Source: Candidatus Shapirobacteria bacterium
GTDB lineage: Bacteria; Patescibacteriota; Microgenomatia; UBA12405
Assembly (NCBI GenBank): GCA_026395315.1
Contig: JAPLYY010000013.1
Location: 1 to 9,243, forward strand
Direction: 5' to 3'
Length of the DNA: 9,243 nucleotides
The notes under the pieces were generated by a model, which was not told where the DNA came from, searched no databases, and worked only from the letters and a program-made list of their open reading frames with translations. Within the stretch, counting starts at the first letter, position 1, and every line of letters starts with the position of its first letter. Shown here one piece after another: positions 1 to 4,722 of this stretch. The position numbers and the translations under genes were made by a program.

Positions 1-1
1 A

Positions 2-253
2 AAACAGGTTGAAGTTGCCGCTATTTCTCCCGTGGTCGAATTTACCGAATACCAGCAAAAATTTCTCGACCGTGTTCGTTTGTTTATTGCCAACTTCCGC
101 AAAAACATTTCCGAAGCCGGTAATTGGATTGAAGAATTCTCCAAACGCAAAAAGAAAAAGAATTATTTCTGGTCCATGGCCAAAGATAAGAAAAAGGGTG
201 GCGAACAATACCTGTTCAGCAATGAACACTCCGCCGCCAGAAGTGTTAATTAA
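2..253 (+). CDS. 3' end of an unrecognised lysine-rich protein (partial)
   Basis: The reading frame is open from base 2 to a TAA at 251-253 and runs off the left edge, so only about 83 C-terminal residues are visible. The piece is hydrophilic and strongly basic. An amphipathic stretch around YQQKFLDRVRLFIANFRK is followed by the lysine run KRKKKKNYFW and the ending GGEQYLFSNEHSAARSVN. No catalytic motif, membrane segment or cysteine pair is visible. It faintly recalls small lysine-rich domains of unknown function from Patescibacteria (DUF5660-like), but that is a memory-based resemblance only. A GTG at 32 could start a short internal ORF, but the frame continues upstream, so a truncated longer gene is the better reading. 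The next gene begins 3 nt after the stop, suggesting co-transcription. Confidence 0.6.
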   Translation, partial: KQVEVAAISPVVEFTEYQQKFLDRVRLFIANFRKNISEAGNWIEEFSKRKKKKNYFWSMAKDKKKGGEQYLFSNEHSAARSVN

Positions 254-256
254 CCA

Positions 257-493
257 ATGATTGAACGTGCCATTTTACTTCCACCGCATATTATCGACTT
301 ACCCCAATATCGGCAATTGTTCAAAGAGTTTTCCCAAATTAGATCAGAATGTAGTGGAGGATACACATATCCAACCCAAGACCAATTAAATTCACTCAAG
401 AACGGTAATTCCGTGGTACTAATTTGTACCTCCTGTAGACATCAAATCAACGTTCGGTTAGTCCAACCGTTTAAATTAGTTCCGTCAAGTTAA
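257..493 (+). CDS. Hypothetical 78-residue protein, possible CCCH metal site
   Basis: I do not recognise this protein. It has an ATG start, a TAA stop at 491-493, and lies only 3 nt after the preceding stop with no Shine-Dalgarno sequence, which fits the habit of most genes in this window. The N-terminus is mixed hydrophobic (MIERAILLPPHIIDLPQYRQLF). A Gly/Tyr-rich turn containing Cys33 follows, and near the C-terminus is the motif CTSCRH (Cys57, Cys60, His62). Together with Cys33 these could form a small zinc site, but one pair plus distant ligands is weak evidence. No transmembrane helix or signal peptide is apparent. It is followed by the tRNA-Val promoter region. Codon use resembles the neighbouring real genes, but a fortuitous ORF cannot be excluded. 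Confidence 0.5.
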   Translation: MIERAILLPPHIIDLPQYRQLFKEFSQIRSECSGGYTYPTQDQLNSLKNGNSVVLICTSCRHQINVRLVQPFKLVPSS

Positions 494-494
494 T

Positions 495-524
495 TTATTC
501 CTCAGAAGATATTTTTGCTATAAT
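495..524 (+). promoter_or_regulatory. Promoter of the tRNA-Val gene with an inverted repeat around the -10 box
   Basis: A perfect TATAAT lies at 519-524, placing transcription start near 531, three bases before the tRNA. The -35 region is poor (TTATTC at 495-500, 18 bp spacer). The -10 box is enclosed by an 8-bp perfect inverted repeat: CTCAGAAG at 501-508 and CTTCTGAG at 527-534. Its right arm reaches the first base of the tRNA. Confidence 0.55.
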
Positions 525-533
525 CCCTTCTGA

Positions 534-608
534 GAGTCTATAGCTCAGTTGGTTCAGAGCGCCTCATTGACATTGAGGAGGTCAGAGGTTCAAGTCCTCT
601 TAGGCTCA
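534..608 (+). tRNA. tRNA-Val (anticodon GAC)
   Basis: A complete cloverleaf can be drawn. The acceptor stem is GAGTCTA (534-540) with TAGGCTC (601-607), including one T-G pair. The D arm is GCTC/GAGC (543-546 with 557-560) with a GG-containing loop. The anticodon stem is CCTCA/TGAGG (562-566 with 574-578) and the loop TTGACAT has anticodon GAC at 569-571, reading the valine codon GTC. The variable loop is 579-583, and the T arm AGAGG/CCTCT (584-588 with 596-600) closes TTCAAGT. The discriminator is A608. The next bases are CCC, so the 3' CCA is not encoded and must be added by a CCA-adding enzyme. Confidence 0.93.
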
Positions 609-632
609 CCCGAATGTTTAAAACTACTACAT

Positions 633-673
633 CGCCCGGCAGGGCATAAAATCTTTTATGTCTTGTTCGGGCG
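633..673 (+). other. Long stem-loop between tRNA-Val and thrS
   Basis: Bases 633-650 pair with 655-673 to give about 18 base pairs. The base is CGCCCG/CGGGCG, the upper half is CATAAA/TTTATG, three pairs are G-U, base 666 bulges and the loop is ATCT. It may mark the 3' end of the tRNA transcript, but the bases after it (TCCTATTTCC) are a poor U-tract for an intrinsic terminator. The likely thrS promoter lies downstream, so it should be absent from thrS mRNA made there. It could also be one copy of a dispersed palindromic repeat; no second copy occurs in the window. Confidence 0.6.
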
Positions 674-694
674 TCCTATTTCCCTGTTATAAGC

Positions 695-700
695 TATAAT
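695..700 (+). promoter_or_regulatory. thrS -10 box, start codon 7 nt downstream
   Basis: A perfect TATAAT ends 7 nt before the thrS ATG at 708. A transcript starting at the usual distance would begin at or next to the start codon, so the mRNA would be essentially leaderless. No Shine-Dalgarno sequence is present, which agrees. No -35 box is recognisable. An alternative extended -10 (TG-T-TATAAG, 685-693) would give a leader of only about 8 nt. Confidence 0.5.
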
Positions 701-707
701 TATCCAT

Positions 708-2477
708 ATGTCACAACCTAATTCAAATTCAGAAAAATTACATAAACTTCGTCACTCCGCCGAGCATGTCATGCATCAGGCAGTCAAAGAGCTGTATCCT
801 CAAATTCATTTAGCTATGGGTCCGGCTACGGACGAGGGCTTTTACAATGATTTCGATCCAAATGGGCTCGTCATTTCCGAAGCCGACTTTCCCAAAATTG
901 AACAACGGATGCAGGAAATAATTGATCTCAATTTACCTATTACTCAATCTTTTATTTCCGAAACAGAAGCCCGGGAACTATTCAAAGACAATCCATATAA
1001 ATTAGAATGGATTGACGGTATTGCCAAAGATGGCGGCAAATTCAGCATCTTTTGGACAGGGGAGCCGGGTGGCAAAAATTCCATGGTCGATTTTTGTATC
1101 GGCCCCCACATTAAATCGACCGGAGAAATTAAAGCCTTTAAATTACTCTCTGTTGCCGGTGCCTATTGGCATGGCGATGAAAAAAACAAAATGCTTACCC
1201 GCATTTACGGCACAGCGTTTGAATCGCAAAAAGAATTAGATGAGTATTTGTTCATGATCGAAGAAGCTAAAAAACGCGATCACCGAAAACTAGGCCCACA
1301 GTTAGGCATATTTTTCTTAGACGAAACGGCACCAGGTATGCCCTATTGGCTACCCAAAGGCACAATTATTATCAACGAATTACTCAAATTTTGGCGTGAA
1401 GAACACCAAAAAAGAGGCTACCTAGAAACGATCACGCCCCTTCTAAACAAAAAATCACTTTATGAAACTTCCGGCCATTGGGAACACTACCAGAACAATA
1501 TGTTCATCGCTGATATGAAAGAGGATGGTATTTATTGCCTTAAGCCAATGAATTGCCCCAACGCCATGACCATTTTTTCCAAAACAAAACATAGTTATCG
1601 CGAGCTACCGCTCCGTCTTTCTGATTGTGACACCCTTCATCGCCATGAAAAATCAGGCGAACTAAACGGTTTACTTCGGGTCCAAAAATTTGCCCAAGAT
1701 GACGCCCATATTTTTGTTATGGAAAGTCAAATTAAAGACGAATATGAAAGAATTTTAGATATCGCCAAATTGTTCTATTCAATTTTTGATATCAAATTCA
1801 AAATTCGTCTTGGCACCAGACCAGACGATTTCATGGGAGATATTGCCACTTGGGATCAAGCCGAAAAAGATCTTCAGAAAATCATGGAAGATGCCAAAAT
1901 TGAGTTTTATATTGGCAAAGGTGAAGGCGCTTTCTATGGACCTAAACTCGATATTATGATGAACGATTGCATGGGTCGAGACTGGCAAACAGGTACAATC
2001 CAATTAGACTTTCAGTTGCCACGCAAGTTCGATCTAAAATATACTGATTCAGATGGTTTAGAAAAAACTCCTGTCGTCATTCATCGGGTAATTTATGGTT
2101 CCCTAGAAAGATTTATGGGAATTTTGATTGAACATTTTGCCGGGGCTTTTCCCGTCTGGCTTAGCCCTGTCCAGGCTAAACTAATTCCCATTACCGATGC
2201 TCAACATGAATATGCTAATAAAATATTAGCCCAACTAAAAGAGCAGGGGATTCGGGCAGAAATTGATGACCGCTCCGAAAAAATGCAGGCCAAAATCCGT
2301 GATGCTCAACTGGAAAAAATCCCATATATGTTGATTATTGGTAAACGCGAAGTGGAGCTCGGCTCCATGGCTGTCCGTCAGCGTGACGGCCAGGACCTTG
2401 GTGCCATGCCAATTAATGATTTTATTGCCAAAGTTAAGGAACAAATCAACACTAAGTCCTTAAATCTGATAAAATAA
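708..2477 (+). CDS. thrS: Threonine--tRNA ligase (ThrRS) lacking the TGS domain
   Basis: Class II synthetase that joins threonine to tRNA-Thr in the cytoplasm. The 589 residues begin directly at the editing domain: HxxxH at His16-His20 and the CIGPH motif (Cys130, His134) are the deacylation-site residues that clear Ser-tRNA-Thr. The ~60-residue N-terminal TGS domain of typical bacterial ThrRS (about 640 residues) is absent. The catalytic core spans about 200-480, with motif 2 around HRHEKSGELNGLL (311-323) and motif 3 at SLERFMG (465-471). Cys283 (MNCPN), His334 (DDAHIF) and His459 (VIHRV) match the three zinc ligands that select threonine. The HGTP anticodon-binding domain fills about 483-580. 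The ATG at 708 gives the natural editing-domain start and has a -10 box just upstream. infC follows after 6 nt, as in the classical cluster. Confidence 0.97.
   Translation: MSQPNSNSEKLHKLRHSAEHVMHQAVKELYPQIHLAMGPATDEGFYNDFDPNGLVISEADFPKIEQRMQEIIDLNLPITQSFISETEARELFKDNPYKLEWIDGIAKDGGKFSIFWTGEPGGKNSMVDFCIGPHIKSTGEIKAFKLLSVAGAYWHGDEKNKMLTRIYGTAFESQKELDEYLFMIEEAKKRDHRKLGPQLGIFFLDETAPGMPYWLPKGTIIINELLKFWREEHQKRGYLETITPLLNKKSLYETSGHWEHYQNNMFIADMKEDGIYCLKPMNCPNAMTIFSKTKHSYRELPLRLSDCDTLHRHEKSGELNGLLRVQKFAQDDAHIFVMESQIKDEYERILDIAKLFYSIFDIKFKIRLGTRPDDFMGDIATWDQAEKDLQKIMEDAKIEFYIGKGEGAFYGPKLDIMMNDCMGRDWQTGTIQLDFQLPRKFDLKYTDSDGLEKTPVVIHRVIYGSLERFMGILIEHFAGAFPVWLSPVQAKLIPITDAQHEYANKILAQLKEQGIRAEIDDRSEKMQAKIRDAQLEKIPYMLIIGKREVELGSMAVRQRDGQDLGAMPINDFIAKVKEQINTKSLNLIK
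2467..2475 (+). promoter_or_regulatory. Candidate extended -10 in the thrS 3' end, for infC
   Basis: TG-A-TAAAAT (2467-2475) matches an extended -10 and ends 8 nt before the infC ATG at 2484, the same geometry as before rplT and nearly that before thrS. It overlaps the last thrS codons and stop. No -35 match is visible and the region is A-rich, so chance is a real alternative. Confidence 0.3.
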
Positions 2478-2483
2478 CACCAG

Positions 2484-3056
2484 ATGGCTACCTACCGCAA
2501 CCAAAATCAAAATCAAAAACGCTACCGGATTAATCTTTATATCAACGCTCCCGAAATCCGTCTGATTGACGAAGACGCCAAACAAATCGGCGTCATGAGT
2601 ATCAATGAAGCCCGGACTATGTCACAGGAATCCGGCCTCGATTTGGTGGAAATTGCCCCAATGGCCAAACCTCCGGTAGTCAAGTTGATCGATTTCTCTA
2701 AGTTTAAATATCAGGAATCAAAAAAACTCAAAGCTGAAAAAAAAGGGATGAAGGGCGGCGAAACCAAAGAAATCCAAACTACTCCCTTTGTTTCGGCTAA
2801 TGATTATGAAACCGCCCTGACTAAGGCCAAAAGATTTTTAACCTCTGGCAATAAAGTTAAATTCAGTATAAAATTCCAAGGTCGCGAAATTCAGCACCCT
2901 GAATTTGGTCACCAGCTCGTTGCCAAACTAAAAAACGATCTGGCTGAAATTTCCGCCCTGGAAGGCGAAGCCAAATTGATGGGCAAGCGGCTCTACGTTA
3001 CTTTTTCGCCGGTTAATAAGGCAAAAGTAACCACTAAACATGAGAAAACAGAGTAA
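2484..3056 (+). CDS. infC: Translation initiation factor IF-3
   Basis: IF3 binds the 30S subunit, prevents premature 50S joining and checks the start codon-initiator tRNA pairing. The 190 residues show both domains. The N-domain begins at RINLYINAPEIRLID (15-29) and includes GLDLVEIAP (51-59) and PPVVKLIDFSKFKY (63-76). A lysine-rich linker (79-95) leads to the C-domain (about 96-176) with KEIQTTPFVSANDY, the KVKFSIKFQGREIQHPE signature (124-140) and GKRLYVTFSP (167-176). A short basic tail follows. The start is ATG rather than the rare AUU used for autoregulation in enterobacteria, and no Shine-Dalgarno is present. It starts 6 nt after thrS and its last 17 nt overlap the L35 gene, so the three are probably expressed together. 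Confidence 0.97.
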   Translation: MATYRNQNQNQKRYRINLYINAPEIRLIDEDAKQIGVMSINEARTMSQESGLDLVEIAPMAKPPVVKLIDFSKFKYQESKKLKAEKKGMKGGETKEIQTTPFVSANDYETALTKAKRFLTSGNKVKFSIKFQGREIQHPEFGHQLVAKLKNDLAEISALEGEAKLMGKRLYVTFSPVNKAKVTTKHEKTE

Positions 3057-3246
3057 AAAACTAAGAATCAGAAAATCGGTCAGTAACCGCTTCGAAGTTA
3101 CCAAAAACGGTACCGTTTTACACATGTCAGCTTTCAACCGTCATTTACGCCGCAATAAAAGTAAAAAACAGCTCCGCCGTCTGAAAGGCAAACATCAAGT
3201 GTTGGGCAGATTTGCAGTTAAAATTCGCCAAATGCTTGGCCGTTAA
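3040..3246 (+). CDS. rpmI: 50S ribosomal protein L35
   Basis: Small, very basic large-subunit protein of 68 residues, the normal length for L35. The family pattern is recognisable: KLRIRKSVSNRFEVTKNGTV (residues 7-26) corresponds to the usual K-T-H-K-x-x-x-K-R-F-x-V-T-x-x-G segment, followed by the conserved HLRRNKSKKQLRRL block (35-48) and a basic C-terminus. The ATG at 3040 lies inside infC (17-nt overlap, different frame). No later start could keep the conserved N-terminal part, so translational coupling to infC is likely. The start has no Shine-Dalgarno, consistent with initiation by ribosomes finishing infC. The usual L35 N-terminus is about five residues shorter. Confidence 0.93.
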   Translation: MRKQSKKLRIRKSVSNRFEVTKNGTVLHMSAFNRHLRRNKSKKQLRRLKGKHQVLGRFAVKIRQMLGR

Positions 3247-3255
3247 TGTTATACT
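3247..3255 (+). promoter_or_regulatory. Extended -10 element just upstream of rplT
   Basis: TG-T-TATACT (3247-3255) is a near-consensus extended -10 located directly after the rpmI stop, ending 8 nt before the rplT ATG (3264). Transcription from it would yield an almost leaderless rplT mRNA. No Shine-Dalgarno precedes rplT. A separate rplT transcript would let L20 be made independently of infC and rpmI. Confidence 0.4.
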
Positions 3256-3263
3256 AACCAACT

Positions 3264-3605
3264 ATGAGAGTTAAAACAGGAGTCGTCCGCCGCCGGGCTC
3301 ACAAAAAAGTTCTTGTCCAAGCCAAGGGTTTTTGGATGGAGCGCAATCGTCGTTACAAAGTTGCCCACGAAGCCGTCTTACATGCCGGTCAATATGCTTT
3401 TAATGGCCGCCGCATCCGTCGCCGTGATTTCCGTAAACTCTGGATCATCCGGATTAATGCCGCCCTCCGTCCTTTTGCCACTAGTTATTCGGTTTTTATT
3501 AAAAAACTCAAAGATAATAAAGTTGAACTTAACCGCAAAATGCTTAGCGAAATTGCTATCTCTGATCCCGCTACTTTCAAATCCATCTTTACTTCCTTAA
3601 AATAG
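3264..3605 (+). CDS. rplT: 50S ribosomal protein L20
   Basis: Early-assembly protein that binds 23S rRNA. At 113 residues it is near the usual 117-120. Landmarks are the N-terminal RVKTGVVRRRAHKKVLVQAKGF followed by the RNRRYKVAHEAV helix (27-38), AFNGRRIRRRDFRKLWI (45-61) and RINAALRP (63-70), the hallmark of the family. The C-terminal globular part ends SDPATFKSIFTSLK, equivalent to the usual DPxAFxxLV ending. It lies 17 nt after rpmI. In E. coli and Bacillus subtilis L20 represses its own infC-rpmI-rplT operon by binding mRNA; I see no leader long enough to support that here. An intrinsic terminator starts 27 nt after the stop. Confidence 0.97.
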   Translation: MRVKTGVVRRRAHKKVLVQAKGFWMERNRRYKVAHEAVLHAGQYAFNGRRIRRRDFRKLWIIRINAALRPFATSYSVFIKKLKDNKVELNRKMLSEIAISDPATFKSIFTSLK

Positions 3606-3625
3606 AAGCAGGGGTGACCTATAAA
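3597..3625 (+). promoter_or_regulatory. Candidate pheS promoter
   Basis: TATAAA at 3620-3625 with TTAAAA (4 of 6 matches to TTGACA) at 3597-3602 and a 17-bp spacer. The predicted transcription start near 3632 coincides with the base of the terminator hairpin. A pheS mRNA from here would therefore begin with that hairpin rather than be terminated by it. Confidence 0.4.
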
Positions 3626-3632
3626 TTTTTAG

Positions 3633-3660
3633 ATTCCCCCGTCAGGGGGAATTTTGTTTT
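3633..3660 (+). terminator. Intrinsic terminator after rplT, abutting the pheS start codon
   Basis: ATTCCCCC (3633-3640) pairs perfectly with GGGGGAAT (3645-3652) around a GTCA tetraloop, followed by TTTTGTTTT up to 3660. The last T is immediately followed by the pheS ATG at 3661. This is a textbook rho-independent terminator and probably separates the infC-rpmI-rplT transcript from pheS-pheT. The G-run also provides the only Shine-Dalgarno-like bases near pheS (GGGGGA, about 10 nt from the ATG). Confidence 0.75.
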
Positions 3661-4647
3661 ATGGATCTAAATCAAATAAATAAAGAAATAAATAATTGTC
3701 AAACTAATACCGAACTTGAAGAAATTCGTGTTAAATATCTCGGTCGGTTAGGCCTAATTAACCAGGAATTTTCCAAAATTAAAACTGCCGCTAACCCCAA
3801 AGCCTTCGGCCAACAACTCAACCAACTCAAAACCGAAGTTGAAGAATTAATTAAAAACCAATCTTTAATTGTAGAGACGTCATTAATGACGTCTCTACCA
3901 AAAAAAGAAAATAACATTTTTTCTCTTCCTAAAGTGGGTCATTTACATCCCATTACACAAACCGAACGTCAGTTAAACGAAGTTTTCCGTAAGTTAGGCT
4001 TTTCTATTTATTCCGGTCCGGAAATTGTCACTGATGAGTTCAATTTCCAACGGCTCAATGTACCTCCGAATCATCCGGCCCGTGATATGCAGGATAGTAT
4101 TTATATAAAGGAACCAGACTATTTACTTCGTACCCAAGGCTCAACTATTGAATCACAATTATTAGTCTCTCAAAAACCACCGATTCGCTGCGCTTTTCCA
4201 TGTGAAGTCTTTCGTAACGAAAAAGTCAATAAAAGTAATCATTTCGTTTTTCACCACTTTCAGGCTGTGGTTGTCGACAAAGGTATTACCATGAAAGATT
4301 TAATCGGTACCATGGATTTGATGTTTAAAACTCTCTACGGCCCTGATGTCGTGGTTCGTTACCGGTGTAAGTATTATCCCGAAGTCGAACCCGGTGTTGG
4401 CCCGGACATGCAATGCTTCAATTGTCATGGAAAAGGCTGTGTTGTTTGTAAATATGCCGGTTGGATTGAAATGGGTGGCTCTGGCATGATTCATCCCAAA
4501 GTTTTGGACATGGCCGGTATTGACCACCATGTTTATTCCGGTTTTGCCTTTGGTATGGGCCTCGACCGCTGGGCCATGGCTCAAAACAATATTACCGACA
4601 TCCGCACCTTCATGGGCGGCAATCTAGCTTATAAACCAAATGAATAA
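3661..4647 (+). CDS. pheS: Phenylalanine--tRNA ligase alpha subunit
   Basis: Catalytic chain of the (alpha-beta)2 class II enzyme that charges tRNA-Phe. The 328 residues (family about 330-350) begin with a coiled-coil arm (about 1-70), followed by the catalytic domain from GHLHPITQTERQLNEVF (93-109). Conserved segments are GPEIVTDEFNFQRLNVPPNHPARDMQDS (119-146), LLRTQGS (155-161), the motif 2 region CEVFRNEKVNKSNHFVFHHFQAVVVDKG (181-208) and motif 3 YSGFAFGMGLDRWAM (292-306). Residues 252-263 form CFNC...GCVVC, a four-cysteine loop (Cys252, 255, 260, 263) likely to hold zinc, as in many non-enterobacterial PheS. Residues 71-80 (VETSLMTSLP) are encoded by a perfect 28-nt palindrome placed between the coiled coil and the catalytic domain. 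The protein pairs with the PheT encoded 75 nt downstream. Confidence 0.97.
   Translation: MDLNQINKEINNCQTNTELEEIRVKYLGRLGLINQEFSKIKTAANPKAFGQQLNQLKTEVEELIKNQSLIVETSLMTSLPKKENNIFSLPKVGHLHPITQTERQLNEVFRKLGFSIYSGPEIVTDEFNFQRLNVPPNHPARDMQDSIYIKEPDYLLRTQGSTIESQLLVSQKPPIRCAFPCEVFRNEKVNKSNHFVFHHFQAVVVDKGITMKDLIGTMDLMFKTLYGPDVVVRYRCKYYPEVEPGVGPDMQCFNCHGKGCVVCKYAGWIEMGGSGMIHPKVLDMAGIDHHVYSGFAFGMGLDRWAMAQNNITDIRTFMGGNLAYKPNE
3871..3898 (+). repeat. Perfect 28-nt palindrome inside pheS (GAGACG family, copy 1)
   Basis: GTAGAGACGTCATT followed by its exact reverse complement, 14-bp arms with no loop. It begins on the first base of codon 71 and encodes VETSLMTSL plus one base of the next proline codon. 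A second element with the same outer arms lies in pheT at 6131-6158. Position in the linker after the N-terminal coiled coil explains why it is tolerated. No target-site duplication is seen at the flanks. Confidence 0.85.
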
Positions 4648-4656
4648 TCTAAAAAA

Positions 4657-4662
4657 TATAAT
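4657..4662 (+). promoter_or_regulatory. Candidate -10 box for pheT
   Basis: A perfect TATAAT lies 10 nt after the pheS stop. It would start an RNA near 4669, giving a leader of about 54 nt that contains the whole G-rich hairpin before pheT. No convincing -35 is present (TTATAA at 4629-4634 is too distant), so pheT may instead be transcribed mainly with pheS. Confidence 0.35.
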
Positions 4663-4679
4663 TTCAAGTAATAATTTTT

Positions 4680-4717
4680 CTCCCCGCCCTGTCAAGGGAG
4701 GGGTCGGGGGAGGGTTT
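4680..4717 (+). repeat. C-run/G-run hairpin element in the pheS-pheT spacer, G-quadruplex motif
   Basis: CCCC-G-CCCT (4682-4690) pairs with AGGG-A-GGGG (4695-4703) around GTCA, with one G-A mismatch. A further GGGGG-A-GGG (4706-4714) and TTT follow. The plan (hairpin, short spacer, extra G-run, T-run then G) matches the element inside pheT at 4837-4870, and the GTCA loop matches the hairpin at 3633-3652. Four runs of three or more G (4696-4698, 4700-4703, 4706-4710, 4712-4714) with 1-2 nt loops satisfy the usual G-quadruplex pattern on the mRNA strand. Confidence 0.65.
4709..4713 (+). promoter_or_regulatory. Shine-Dalgarno sequence of pheT, embedded in the hairpin element
   Basis: GGAGG at 4709-4713, extending to GGAGGG, ends 8-9 nt before the pheT ATG. 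It is the only strong Shine-Dalgarno match before any gene in the window. It lies in the outer G-run of the repeat element, so alternative pairing of CCC-G-CCC (4683-4689) with GGG-A-GGG (4708-4714) would hide it. Confidence 0.6.
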
Positions 4718-4722
4718 GTCTT

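Noticed and set aside
9..260. 83-codon plus-strand frame starting at a TTG
   Set aside because: It overlaps the frame open from base 2 almost completely; the latter continues past the left edge and ends just before the next gene. The peptide reads like a frame shadow.
1779..2444. Minus-strand frames opposite thrS
   Set aside because: ThrRS coding in this stretch is certain, and the minus frames contain no motif.
3606..3660. Phe-codon leader peptide or antiterminator controlling pheS
   Set aside because: There is no start codon with phenylalanine codons between rplT and the hairpin, and GGGG at 3611-3614 can make only four pairs with the hairpin's C-run.
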